This document shows, one piece after another, positions 38,901 to 47,788 of a DNA stretch of 64,000 nucleotides. The stretch's first letter is position 1, and each line of letters starts with the position of its first letter. The stretch spans positions 124,001-188,000 of the forward strand of contig JACAFH010000001.1 of the NCBI GenBank assembly GCA_013538715.1, written 5' to 3'. The stretch comes from Candidatus Nitrosothermus koennekei (GTDB taxonomy: Archaea; Thermoproteota; Nitrososphaeria; Nitrososphaerales; Nitrosocaldaceae). The position numbers and the translations under genes were made by a program. Below the pieces are notes generated by a model. It saw only the letters and a program-made list of their open reading frames with translations. It did not search any database and was not told the origin of the DNA.

Positions 38901-39733
38901 AGATTCCTGCTACACCAACAATGGATATCTATATAAATCCACAACTATCCAAAGATAGAGAGATTGTTGCTAATATAGCAAAAGATATACTGTATACAAA
39001 ACTTGAAGATCTAGTAGCTAATACTGAGATAGATTATAATAATAACATTAAATTCATATTAAATGAGAGAAAATTAAACGAACATGGCTGTAGTATCGAT
39101 GATATATTAAAAGTCTTCAAATCGTCAAAGAAGAAATTGGAAGTATCTAGTGAAGATAATGTATTAGTTGTTAATATTCAGAATAATGATGTACCACTTA
39201 CTAGTATCAAGGATAAATTACTAAATACAAGGATAAAAGGCATACCTGGAATAGAGCGTGTTACAGTTATTAAGCAAGGAGAGGAGTGGATGATACAAAC
39301 ATCAGGTTCAAATCTAGCAAGAGTAATGGAGATAGAGAATGTAGATAAGAGTAGGACAATAACTAATAATATATATGAGATTGCGAATGTATTAGGTATA
39401 GAGGCAGCAAGAACAGCGCTAATAAGAGAGATAACGAGTACGTTAGAAGAGCAAGGAATGGAAGTAGATATTAGGCATATAATGTTAGTAGCAGATGTAA
39501 TGACATCAAAAGGAGTCTTACAGCAGATAGGAAGACATGGGATAGTTGGAACAAAGAGTAGTGTATTAGCTAGAGCAGCATTTGAGATAACTGTTCCAAC
39601 ATTAGCAGAAGCAGCAGTAAAGGGAGATATAGAGTTACTTAAAGGTGTAACAGAGAATGTTATAGTTGGTTCAACTATACCAGTTGGTACTGGTATGATA
39701 GAATTGTATATAGAGGTTGGCAGGAATGAGTAA
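35948..39733 (+). CDS. rpoA: RNA polymerase subunit A, fused A'-A'' (Rpo1)
   Basis: 1261 aa single chain equal to A' plus A''. An unsplit A subunit is typical of Nitrososphaerota and a few related lineages and supports the taxonomic call. N-terminal zinc site [20 protein letters not shown], second pair CPHC near 140, catalytic Mg motif [14 protein letters not shown], bridge-helix region, and the A'' part from about residue 880 with [23 protein letters not shown] and the C-terminal [19 protein letters not shown]. Its stop overlaps the start of the L30e gene by 8 nt. Confidence 0.98.
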   Translation: [1261 protein letters not shown]

Positions 39734-40025
39734 AACCATTCATAAAATACTTAGAGATGCGATAATGAATAATCAATATATTATAGGTAGTAAAGAGGTG
39801 ATGAAGAATATGGATAAGGCTAAACTTGTTATAACTTCTAATACTTTAGATGGTTATATGAGAAAGAAGATTAATGATGTATGCAAGGAAAAGAACATAA
39901 TAGTATATAATCTTAATAACACATCTAGAGAATTAGGAAGATTATGTAACAAACCCTTTAGGGTATCTATATTATCTATAACAAATGTAGAAGAGAAAGA
40001 TCTAGAGGCATTAACAAAAGAATAA
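39726..40025 (+). CDS. rpl30e: ribosomal protein L30e
   Basis: 99 aa from the ATG at 39726, inside the end of rpoA; a TTG 9 nt earlier is also in frame. L7Ae/L30e fold: TIHKILRDAIMNNQYIIGSKEV, AKLVITSNTLDGYMRKKINDVC, NNTSRELGRLCNKPFRVSILS. Standard archaeal position after RNA polymerase A. Confidence 0.93.
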   Translation: MSKTIHKILRDAIMNNQYIIGSKEVMKNMDKAKLVITSNTLDGYMRKKINDVCKEKNIIVYNLNNTSRELGRLCNKPFRVSILSITNVEEKDLEALTKE

Positions 40026-40049
40026 TAATTTGTTTTTGTAAATTATATC

Positions 40050-40265
40050 ATGCAGATGATAATTGGAGTTATACTTATATTCATAGGTATCTTTCTAATT
40101 ATGCTATCAGTAAGGCGCAATAATATAACTGGTATAATATTATTAGGCCCAATACCTATAATTATAGGTAATAAAGTATCTTACATAGTAACCATCTCAA
40201 TTATAATAATATTACTACTACTAATCTTATATACAAGAATTCCCTCTAATTCTATTGGGTATTGA
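40050..40265 (+). CDS. DUF131/TIGR00304-like small membrane protein
   Basis: 71 aa with two membrane helices (about 3-19 and 45-62) separated by a loop containing GPIPIIIGNK, the signature of the archaeal DUF131 family. It is wedged inside the RNA polymerase/ribosomal protein operon, 24 nt after L30e, and its TGA overlaps the next ATG by one base. Function unknown. Confidence 0.65.
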   Translation: MQMIIGVILIFIGIFLIMLSVRRNNITGIILLGPIPIIIGNKVSYIVTISIIIILLLLILYTRIPSNSIGY

Positions 40266-40492
40266 TGTATGATGTGATAGAGAGGCCTTTACTATTAGTA
40301 ATAGGTATAGTATTACTAATAATGGGCTTTATATTAGTAACATTGGAGTTAATAGAGATAAGAGAGAGTGATGGGTTTATCTACATCTTCCCCTTTATAT
40401 TCATAGATAAGCCAGATCCACTACTAATACTCATATTTATAATTTTATTAATACTGCCAATCATATTATTACAAAGTGTAAGATTTAAATGA
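40265..40492 (+). CDS. second DUF131-like small membrane protein
   Basis: 75 aa from ATG at 40265 (an in-frame TTG lies 3 nt earlier). Two membrane helices (about 8-27 and 50-70) with the central loop YIFPFIFIDKPDP, which resembles the P-I-P-I-I/F-x-G loop of its neighbour, so the pair are probably diverged paralogues. Overlap TGATG with the preceding gene implies coupled translation. Function unknown. Confidence 0.55.
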   Translation: MYDVIERPLLLVIGIVLLIMGFILVTLELIEIRESDGFIYIFPFIFIDKPDPLLILIFIILLILPIILLQSVRFK

Positions 40493-40525
40493 GACTTTAG
40501 TAGTTGGATTTAGATATTGGGGAGA

Positions 40526-40981
40526 ATGACAGAGATAAAGTTAACGGCAGATGAATTACAGATGATATCGTTGTTTCAAAATGTAAGTAGTGCGATGGCA
40601 AGGGATTGTATAATAGATGAGAAACAAGGCAGACTTATCTTTGTAGTTGAGAAGGGGCAGATGGGTTTAGCAATAGGTAAGAACGGTTCAACTATAAAGG
40701 CGTTACAGAGTGTCATGGGTAAGAAGGTTGAATTGGTAGAATTTTCTGAAGAGCCAACAATATTTATCAAGAACTCATTGGGCTTATATGTTCAAGACGT
40801 AAAGATAAATGAGACTAGTCATGGAAAAGTAGCTATAGTTGTGGTTGATCCAACAAAGAAAGGTATAGTAGTAGGTAAAGACGGGAAGAATGCTGAGAAG
40901 GCAAGGATATTAGCAAAAAGATATTTTGATGTAACAAACGTATTAATAGTCAGTCCAGAACAAGTAAGGAGTGATCTATAA
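40526..40981 (+). CDS. nusA: NusA-like KH-domain transcription factor
   Basis: 151 aa from the ATG at 40526; an in-frame TTG at 40517 is less likely. Two KH domains only, as in archaeal Nus[36 protein letters not shown] and [28 protein letters not shown] carry the two GxxG loops (GKNG, GKDG). Binds RNA and probably modulates elongation/termination. Its stop overlaps the S12 start (TAATG). Confidence 0.94.
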   Translation: MTEIKLTADELQMISLFQNVSSAMARDCIIDEKQGRLIFVVEKGQMGLAIGKNGSTIKALQSVMGKKVELVEFSEEPTIFIKNSLGLYVQDVKINETSHGKVAIVVVDPTKKGIVVGKDGKNAEKARILAKRYFDVTNVLIVSPEQVRSDL

Positions 40982-41421
40982 TGTCTAAAAAATCACCACT
41001 TGGACTATTTGCTGGAGGAGTCTTAAAGAGGAAAAGGAATAGACTTAGATGGTCTGATAAGTATTATAAGAGAAGCATACTTCAATTGGATAAAAAGGCA
41101 AATCCATTAGAAGGAGCGCCACAAGCAAGAGGTATAGTGTTAGAGAAGGTAGGGGTTGAATCAAAACAACCAAACTCTGCAGTTAGAAAGTGTGTTAGAG
41201 TACAATTAATAAAGAATGGTAAGACTATTACCGCGTTCTTACCTAGAGATGGTGCACTAAATTTTGTAGATGAGCATGATGAAGTAGTAGTAGAAGGATT
41301 AGGTGCAAGTATGGGCGGTGCTATGGGAGATCTACCTGGTGTAAGATGGCAAGTATTTAAAGTTAATGATGTATCATTAAAAGAGCTTTTGAAAGGGAAG
41401 AAGGAGAAACCTAGAAGGTAA
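40981..41421 (+). CDS. rps12: ribosomal protein S12 (uS12)
   Basis: 146 aa, normal archaeal length. The decoding-centre loops are clear: [20 protein letters not shown] and the [19 protein letters not shown] stretch. N-terminal [19 protein letters not shown] is typical of archaea. 32 nt separate it from the S7 gene. Confidence 0.98.
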   Translation: MSKKSPLGLFAGGVLKRKRNRLRWSDKYYKRSILQLDKKANPLEGAPQARGIVLEKVGVESKQPNSAVRKCVRVQLIKNGKTITAFLPRDGALNFVDEHDEVVVEGLGASMGGAMGDLPGVRWQVFKVNDVSLKELLKGKKEKPRR

Positions 41422-41453
41422 CATATAAATGAGAATATAAGAGAGATGATAGT

Positions 41454-42041
41454 ATGAATCTGCTATTGTTTGATAAATGGGATTATTCTGAAGTAGAGGT
41501 TAAAGATCCTGGACTAAAAAGAGTTATATCATTAAAACCTATGATAGTTCCTACAAGTTTTGGAAGGCATGAACATAAAATGTTTGGTAAGAGTAATCTA
41601 AATGTTGTTGAGAGGTTAGTAAATAAGACTATGCATTTTGGTAAGAGATTTGCAAAGAATACTGGCAGAATGGCTGGTAAAAAGGCAAGAGCAATAAATA
41701 TAGTAAAGACTACGTTTGAGATCATACATCTAAAGACTGAAGAGAATCCTATAAGTGTGCTAGTTAGAGCTATAGAGAATGCAGCCCCAAATGAAGATAC
41801 TACCAGAATAATTTATGGAGGTGCTGTGTATCATGTATCGGTTGATGTATCTCCATTAAGGAGGATAGATCTTGCGTTAAAGTTTATAACAGATGGAGCA
41901 AAAGAGGCTACCTTCTCTTCTCCAAAGACAATAGAAGAGGCATTAGCTGATGAGATAATACTAGCATCAAAGAATGATATCAATAGTTTTGCAATAAAGA
42001 AGAAGAACGAGCAGGAAAGAGTTGCAATGTCATCTAGATAG
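41454..42041 (+). CDS. rps7: ribosomal protein S7 (uS7)
   Basis: 195 aa. Primary 16S rRNA binder of the small subunit head. Seen: VERLVNKTMHFGKRFAKNTGRMAGKKARA, NPISVLVRAIENAAPNEDTTRIIYGG, and VDVSPLRRIDLALKFITDGA. Last gene of the operon in this window; its final 12 nt overlap the 3' end of the opposing glycosyltransferase gene. EF-1A and S10, which follow S7 in many archaea, are absent here. Confidence 0.97.
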   Translation: MNLLLFDKWDYSEVEVKDPGLKRVISLKPMIVPTSFGRHEHKMFGKSNLNVVERLVNKTMHFGKRFAKNTGRMAGKKARAINIVKTTFEIIHLKTEENPISVLVRAIENAAPNEDTTRIIYGGAVYHVSVDVSPLRRIDLALKFITDGAKEATFSSPKTIEEALADEIILASKNDINSFAIKKKNEQERVAMSSR

Positions 42042-43178
42042 ATATTCATTAATCTTATTTATTATAGTATCGAGTCCATTTAATTTATATGCAATCTCTC
42101 TAACTTTAGAGATATTACTCTTATACTTATCATCATCTAATATATTATTTATATATTCATTCATTCTATCAGTATCATTTACAACCATTCCTAATCCAAG
42201 CCTCTCAATCTTCTTAGCATTACCTATCTGTTCACCATGATTCTCTATGGGTATGCTTATGACAGGTTTGCCATATAGTATGCATTGCGAGAGTGTAGAG
42301 TGTCCTCCTCTGACTATAAGCAATTCACTAGTAGCAAATATCTCATCTCTTACAGGGCACCATTCATAATACCATCCATTCCTTATCTTTTTAGGATGAG
42401 CATTACCATTTGGTCTTCCTTCTGAGACTATAAGGTTTACATCATCCCCAATACTATCTATTATACTTTTAATTAACAAAGGTTTAGTATCTGAAGGTCC
42501 ACTTATATGAGCAAAGACAGTAGGTTTCCCATCCAATTGAAGCATTCTACGTACTTTAGTTATATTCTCTTCATTTAGATTGGGTCGAGGTATTAAAAAG
42601 CCGATATACTTTAGCCTGTTAGAGATGGTTGCAATATTCCATAAGTTATCTTGAGAGAGTGTATATGGAGGAGGCAGATCTGGTATCAATACCTCGTCAG
42701 AACTCCGCCATAAACATCCTAAAAATTCTGCAAGCATATCCTCAAACATCCTTGTAATACTATACTCTCTTAACCCATTGGATAGCATTAATTTAACCTG
42801 ATTTATTATTGTAATATTTGGTATATTATAGAGATGTGCAGCTACTAATGATGATAATCTAGTATCGGATACTATAACATTTGGTCTAAACCTTCCTATA
42901 TTATTACTCTCTTTTGCACATTGATTAATAAAATTAAAAAAGTTGATAGGTAGTCTTCTTATACTCTTTACTACATCAAATCCTTGATTAGGATCCCATC
43001 CAAACTCTACAGATGGAACTCTAATACAAGAATAACCATGCGCCCTTATATACTCTACCGCATCCCCAAACGATGAGAATCTTAATAGTTTATCGTTCTT
43101 CAATCTATCAGCAACTTGTACCATTCTACTTGCGTGTCCTAAACCGACACCATAAACTCCTATGTATACTCTTTTCAT
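42030..43178 (-). CDS. MurG/GT28-like glycosyltransferase
   Basis: 382 aa GT-B fold enzyme. N-terminal glycine loop GVGLGHASRMVQVADRL and C-terminal donor site VRGGHSTLSQCILYGKPVISIPIENHGEQIGNAKKIE are characteristic of family 28/1 glycosyltransferases acting on UDP-sugars. No signal peptide, so it acts at the cytoplasmic membrane face. Acceptor unknown. Last gene of the CBS-Mut7C-AMMECR1-GT unit, 1 nt after AMMECR1. Confidence 0.83.
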   Translation of the reverse strand: MKRVYIGVYGVGLGHASRMVQVADRLKNDKLLRFSSFGDAVEYIRAHGYSCIRVPSVEFGWDPNQGFDVVKSIRRLPINFFNFINQCAKESNNIGRFRPNVIVSDTRLSSLVAAHLYNIPNITIINQVKLMLSNGLREYSITRMFEDMLAEFLGCLWRSSDEVLIPDLPPPYTLSQDNLWNIATISNRLKYIGFLIPRPNLNEENITKVRRMLQLDGKPTVFAHISGPSDTKPLLIKSIIDSIGDDVNLIVSEGRPNGNAHPKKIRNGWYYEWCPVRDEIFATSELLIVRGGHSTLSQCILYGKPVISIPIENHGEQIGNAKKIERLGLGMVVNDTDRMNEYINNILDDDKYKSNISKVREIAYKLNGLDTIINKINEYLSR

Positions 43179-43179
43179 A

Positions 43180-43764
43180 TCAATGCAGTATTACCTCTCC
43201 TCTTGGAGATCTCTCTTCAAATATTATAGCTTGAAATTTATAGATCTTAGTATCATCATATAACCAGCAGTCTGGCAAAGCTCCAGCCTTTATACATGTC
43301 TCACAAAGAAATCTCTCCTCATCCCATCTATACTCAATTGCAACTTGTGGTAATAACAATCCAGAACCGTACCTCCAATATATTAGCAAACCGTCTCTTC
43401 CTATCTTGATCATTTTAGGATAATCTTTAAGATCTTTAACCTTTATAATCTCTGGTTCTGTTAATATACTTAATTCTATAGTTATGTTATCCATCTCACC
43501 AATCCTTACTGGTTCGAATCTTGGATCTCTTATAGCATTCCTTGCAGCATCTACCACTGCTTCATATAATGGCTTTATTGGTAATGGATAACCTATGCAG
43601 CCTCTTAACTCTCTAACTTTATTTAATGTAACAAATACACCCCTCTTCTCTCCATACCTTTTCTTTATATCATCGTCTAACCTAAAACCATTATTTGTTA
43701 GATAACTCTCTATACTATTCCTTGCAAGTCTAATCAGATTATAACCATCATCTAGAGTTAGCAA
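43180..43764 (-). CDS. AMMECR1-domain protein
   Basis: 194 aa. Family core LRGCIGYPLPIKPLYEAVVDAARNAIRDPRFEPV is clear, together with IELSILTEPE and LLPQVAIEYRWDEERFLCETCIKAG. AMMECR1 proteins are conserved from archaea to human; in archaea and bacteria they often lie near MEMO and radical SAM genes, but function is unsettled. Overlaps the Mut7-C gene by 17 nt. Confidence 0.93.
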   Translation of the reverse strand: MLTLDDGYNLIRLARNSIESYLTNNGFRLDDDIKKRYGEKRGVFVTLNKVRELRGCIGYPLPIKPLYEAVVDAARNAIRDPRFEPVRIGEMDNITIELSILTEPEIIKVKDLKDYPKMIKIGRDGLLIYWRYGSGLLLPQVAIEYRWDEERFLCETCIKAGALPDCWLYDDTKIYKFQAIIFEERSPRGEVILH

Positions 43765-44245
43765 CCTTTACATTCACCCTTTTAATAAGTTCCTGCATCT
43801 TCCTTATATGACTACCTTCCCAATATACTTTATTACAATTTACACAAAGATAGAAGAGTTTGTTATTATTGTAAACATTCTTTGGAACTACTTCCTTAAT
43901 ATCCTCTCTCTCATTAATTATAAGTGTTGAATTGCATAAAGGACATCTAGATCTATTCATATCAAGTTCTAATCTAATATCTAATAATTTTAATAACTTT
44001 ACTAAAGTGTCTTCATCCCTCCCTTCTGTAAATATAGCACGTAAATTCTCTTTCATTGCCCTCTTAAAGAGCTCTTTATCACTTGTTAATAATACTCTAC
44101 CCTCCTCTCTACAGATAGATAATAGATCATTATCTTCTATATGATTATAATATAAAGAATCAAAACCAAATATTCGTAGTTTTCTTGCAAGAGTGCCTAG
44201 CATAGAGTCTATTACAAACTTTACATTACTATACCTTCTCTGCAT
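43748..44245 (-). CDS. Mut7-C PIN-like RNase domain protein with zinc ribbon
   Basis: 165 aa. DUF82/Mut7-C: KFVIDSMLGTLARKLRIFGFD with the catalytic Asp, then LLTSDKELFKRA, followed by a zinc ribbon CPLCNST...YLCVNCNKVYWEGSH. Predicted RNase by relation to PIN domains. Its start overlaps the CBS gene by 25 nt and its end overlaps AMMECR1 by 17 nt. Confidence 0.88.
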   Translation of the reverse strand: MQRRYSNVKFVIDSMLGTLARKLRIFGFDSLYYNHIEDNDLLSICREEGRVLLTSDKELFKRAMKENLRAIFTEGRDEDTLVKLLKLLDIRLELDMNRSRCPLCNSTLIINEREDIKEVVPKNVYNNNKLFYLCVNCNKVYWEGSHIRKMQELIKRVNVKVANSR

Positions 44246-44784
44246 TCTTCACATAAATACTTACCATCTACATATTGAAGATAATCTGACCATTCTTCGC
44301 AATCATCACAATAACCAGAGATGAATACTTCTCTCCTTATTATATCTCCTCTTATTATACCAGCCTTTTCTGAGATTACATCCACTAGTTCTGGCATTAC
44401 TGCTATAACATCAGATGCAGATATTACACCAGCAAGTGTTCCTTTATAGAAGACTGCTAACCTCTTTGTATTATACTTTCTAAATAACCTAGCTGCTTTT
44501 GTTATACTCTCTTCGCTTTCAATACCAACTACTTTCTCCATTATCTCTCCTGCCTTTATTTTAGATGGTAATTCATCTTTAGTAACAGCTTTTGTAACTA
44601 TATCCTTCTCACTAACTATGCCTACTACATTCCCTTTATCAGTTATTATGACTGAGCCTACATGATTGTCCCTCATTAGCTTTGCCAATTCTTGTATACT
44701 AGCATCACTACTTGCTGTTATAGGCGGGCTATTCATAACATTCTTTACTAACAATCGCGTTGATATTGGTTCTCTCTCCATCAT
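44221..44784 (-). CDS. CBS-domain pair protein with C-terminal zinc ribbon
   Basis: 187 aa. Two CBS domains (about 13-68 and 78-135), with NHVGSVIITDKGNVVGIVSEKDIV and NTKRLAVFYKGTLAGVISASDVI, which probably bind adenine nucleotides. A zinc ribbon CDDCEEWSDYLQ...YLCEECREG ends the protein. Likely an energy-state sensor, function inferred. First gene of the four-gene unit. Confidence 0.9.
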   Translation of the reverse strand: MMEREPISTRLLVKNVMNSPPITASSDASIQELAKLMRDNHVGSVIITDKGNVVGIVSEKDIVTKAVTKDELPSKIKAGEIMEKVVGIESEESITKAARLFRKYNTKRLAVFYKGTLAGVISASDVIAVMPELVDVISEKAGIIRGDIIRREVFISGYCDDCEEWSDYLQYVDGKYLCEECREGIVM

Positions 44785-44853
44785 AATGGTATAGCAGTAT
44801 TGTTCTTAATAACTTTTGGTATTGTCTTAATTAAAATATATGATAATAATACT

Positions 44854-46572
44854 TTACCAATACTTTGTCTTTACCTTCTCTATGGCTCTTTCGTAATCTG
44901 CCCCTTTCTTCCTTGCATACTTTTCCATAGCAGTTAAAGGTATTCTCCCTAAACTTGCTGCTAAACCTGTAAAGAAGAACCTCCTTATAGGATCATTGCT
45001 CCCAACCTTATGCATGAACTTTACTATGCCATATTTGTAATTATGCTGCCATGTCTTGTACATAATAGCTAACTTTCCTGGATCTATACTATTACCTATA
45101 TCATAAAACGTAGACTTTTGTAGTAAACCTATAGGTACAAATGTTAATGGTGTTACTGTAAATCTAGATTCTGGTTGTTCTTGCTCTAATTCATAAATTA
45201 AATTTATAGTCTCCCAACTATCTTCTTCTACCTCATTGTTATCCAAACCTAGAATTAAGGTAAATGCAGGAATCCAATAATGTTCATTCAATGTCTTTAC
45301 ACCCTCTTTGACTACCCAATGCCACTCATTTGGAGAGAATGGTGCTAGTTTTCTATCAGCATATTTACTTATCAATCTAATACTACCAGTCTCAAAACCA
45401 CACTGTATGCCTATATGATTATCTGGACCTGATCTTATTATCTTTGATATCTCTGGTATCAATCTCTCATCAGCTATAGATCCTGCTAATGTTCCATGTG
45501 TAGGATTTGTATGAACAACTCCACTCTTCATTATAGCACTAAATAACTCAACTAATGCTTCTCTGTTAGGCTGCATATTCTTTGTCTTTCTAGGGTTTAA
45601 GCCATAAACAAATATATCATCGCTATGAACCCATGCATTCTTTAAGCCACCTTTTGTCATATTTATTTTGATCTCTTCTTGTACCTTCTCTGTAGGATAA
45701 TATCTTAATGGTCTTAATGTTACATCACAAAATTTACACCCTCTTCCACAACCTCGCATTACTTCTATCATACCATGCATGCTAGGTTCTACTATATTTG
45801 GAATCTCTTCTATTGATGGTTCATCCCAGTAATGAATAAATCTTCCATGATATGTCTTTCCATTCTTAAACTCTTTGATCTCTACCTTAAATTCACTCTT
45901 CTTAAACGGATTTGCTTCATCAAACTCTCCTTTTATAAGACTATCGAAGAATAGTCCTGCAACCCCATCTATCTCTGGACATATACCTCCTAGATCTCCT
46001 TCTACTATTGCATATATATCATACTCCTCTATCTTTTTTGGATCATAATTATATTGCCATGTTCCAGATGCACCAACTACTATCTTTGCTTTACTATTAC
46101 TCCTCTTCTTAGCCTCTATTATTTTATGATGTAAGAGAGAACTATAATACTCATCATAAGAGATCTTCTTTCTTCCATATGTGAATGTCATGGTAACTGG
46201 TCCCATACCTAGTGGATCCATCTCATATAAACCTACAACTTCAGTCTCTGGACCTATGAATCTATCTATATAGTCGGGGTGAGCAACTACAACATCTTCC
46301 CTTTTGTATCCATCTCTCAACAATCCTGCCTCTAACTTCCTTAAACCATATGGTGCATACTTTGCTATTCCATTATAATGAGGTGCTGTATTGCATATGA
46401 AGTCAAATAATACTTTAGGAGTTACTTGATTACCTAAGATCCACTTGAGAAAACCTTTCTCTCTATATGGATCTATTGCAGGTGCACATCCAAAGAATGA
46501 AGCAAGAGAGATACCTCTATAAAACGACATAAGAGTTCTATCTGCACTTAATACAATCTTTGGATACCTCAT
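44854..46572 (-). CDS. radical SAM protein with N-terminal B12-binding-like domain
   Basis: 572 aa. Radical SAM cluster motif in MRGCGRGCKFCDVTL at about residues 270-285 (C-x3-C-x2-C), followed by a TIM barrel with IGIQCGFETGSIRLISKYADR. The N-terminal ~250 residues form a Rossmann-like region of the cobalamin-binding kind but without an obvious DxHxxG, so cobalamin binding is uncertain. Such proteins are conserved in Nitrososphaerota; the substrate is unknown. It has its own transcription unit, 70 nt from the CBS gene. Confidence 0.85.
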   Translation of the reverse strand: MRYPKIVLSADRTLMSFYRGISLASFFGCAPAIDPYREKGFLKWILGNQVTPKVLFDFICNTAPHYNGIAKYAPYGLRKLEAGLLRDGYKREDVVVAHPDYIDRFIGPETEVVGLYEMDPLGMGPVTMTFTYGRKKISYDEYYSSLLHHKIIEAKKRSNSKAKIVVGASGTWQYNYDPKKIEEYDIYAIVEGDLGGICPEIDGVAGLFFDSLIKGEFDEANPFKKSEFKVEIKEFKNGKTYHGRFIHYWDEPSIEEIPNIVEPSMHGMIEVMRGCGRGCKFCDVTLRPLRYYPTEKVQEEIKINMTKGGLKNAWVHSDDIFVYGLNPRKTKNMQPNREALVELFSAIMKSGVVHTNPTHGTLAGSIADERLIPEISKIIRSGPDNHIGIQCGFETGSIRLISKYADRKLAPFSPNEWHWVVKEGVKTLNEHYWIPAFTLILGLDNNEVEEDSWETINLIYELEQEQPESRFTVTPLTFVPIGLLQKSTFYDIGNSIDPGKLAIMYKTWQHNYKYGIVKFMHKVGSNDPIRRFFFTGLAASLGRIPLTAMEKYARKKGADYERAIEKVKTKYW

Positions 46573-46678
46573 CCATTGATACTAAAACTATGCATGATAT
46601 AAAACTTGTGAATAGTTAGAAACGGTGAGATGTATGAATCTCTAGTATAAGTGCTATAGAATTCTATATAAATTATAA

Positions 46679-47197
46679 TCATATACTTCGCTTTGGTCTT
46701 TCTAGAACTATTGAGAGTGAATTCTCATTATGTAAGGTAGAAGTAATTCTTGTATCAAAATCTTTGATTAGGTTAGAGACAAGTGCTTCAAAGTACATTG
46801 ACCAGTTCTTACCTAAATCATGACTTATGATCAATTTTTGTTCAGGTGATTCAATATATCTTATATGCAAACCAGAATATATCAACCATTGTGTTAGTGT
46901 ATCTAATAATGTATCTATATTGTACTCACCACGCCTTAATACAGTTAACGACTTTATCTCGGAGTTATCCAATGCTAGATTCATAAGATCTTTCTCACTA
47001 ATTAGAGAGATCATAGATTTGTAACTTCCTCGAGGTACTGGCAAAAATCTTACTTTATCAGCAAACCTCTCCCATTCAACATATTTTTTAAGTATTTTAT
47101 GTATCAAGACATTTGTATTAACATACTCCTGCTCACCTTCCAATTCGAGTATATCTTTTATATATGCAGGTACTCTTAGACTAATTACACTTGTCAT
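46679..47197 (-). CDS. ribbon-helix-helix DNA-binding protein, probable regulator
   Basis: 172 aa. Residues 1-45 (TSVISLRVPAYIKDILELEG ... NTNVLIHKILKKYVEW) look like an RHH DNA-binding domain. Residues 50-172 form an alpha/beta domain with no motif I recognise (SLTVLRRGEYNIDTLLDTLT, IISHDLGKNWSMYFEALVS). Divergent from the 142-aa gene, with 160 bp between them, so it may regulate that promoter. Regulation is inference. Confidence 0.6.
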   Translation of the reverse strand: MTSVISLRVPAYIKDILELEGEQEYVNTNVLIHKILKKYVEWERFADKVRFLPVPRGSYKSMISLISEKDLMNLALDNSEIKSLTVLRRGEYNIDTLLDTLTQWLIYSGLHIRYIESPEQKLIISHDLGKNWSMYFEALVSNLIKDFDTRITSTLHNENSLSIVLERPKRSI

Positions 47198-47359
47198 TAT
47201 CTATTACTACTATCTCTTGATATATAAAAGTTCCTAAAAATGGTTATAAGTATACATTTATCTACATTAAATGATATTTATAGATATTTAATACAATTAC
47301 ATGAGACTAATTACATTTATAACATACTCCTTAAATCTATTCTAATATAATATTAGAAT

Positions 47360-47788
47360 ATGGATATAGCATCGCCATCTACTGGATATAACAAACACAT
47401 ATTATATCAAAATGATACAAAATTCCTAATTATTAGTAGATTAGATCTATTATACAAAGAGTTCTTAGATATAATGGAGGAACATTATAGATATATTTGC
47501 AATAACATACTTAAGATAGATGGTAGTATGTGTGTTTATCTATCTAATACTAGCGGAGATATAGTATATGGGTATCAAAAAGAACATTCAGATGTACAAA
47601 AGATGCTAACATCTATGGATGTTAATGAAGATAATGTTAAGATAATCAATACACCTATAACAGATTTTTATGTATATAAAGATAAGATAAAGTTTAGCAT
47701 AGATGAGTATACCATTACAGTCTTATTTAAGTATATTAGAGATCTTGATCAAATCATAAAGAGGCTTATAGATATAATCTCAAACTAA
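47360..47788 (+). CDS. hypothetical protein
   Basis: 142-aa soluble protein, no recognised motif. Alternating helices and strands (LLYKEFLDIMEEHYRYI, MCVYLSNTSGDIVYGY, FYVYKDKIKFSIDEYTITVLF) with a small roadblock- or PAS-like flavour that I cannot confirm. Divergent from the RHH protein. Its stop codon overlaps the stop of the convergent HAD phosphatase gene. Confidence 0.5.
   Translation: MDIASPSTGYNKHILYQNDTKFLIISRLDLLYKEFLDIMEEHYRYICNNILKIDGSMCVYLSNTSGDIVYGYQKEHSDVQKMLTSMDVNEDNVKIINTPITDFYVYKDKIKFSIDEYTITVLFKYIRDLDQIIKRLIDIISN

Noticed and set aside
35948-39733. Missing A'/A'' split or frameshift fusion in rpoA
   Set aside because: The unsplit A subunit is the normal state in Nitrososphaerota, so it is not an error.
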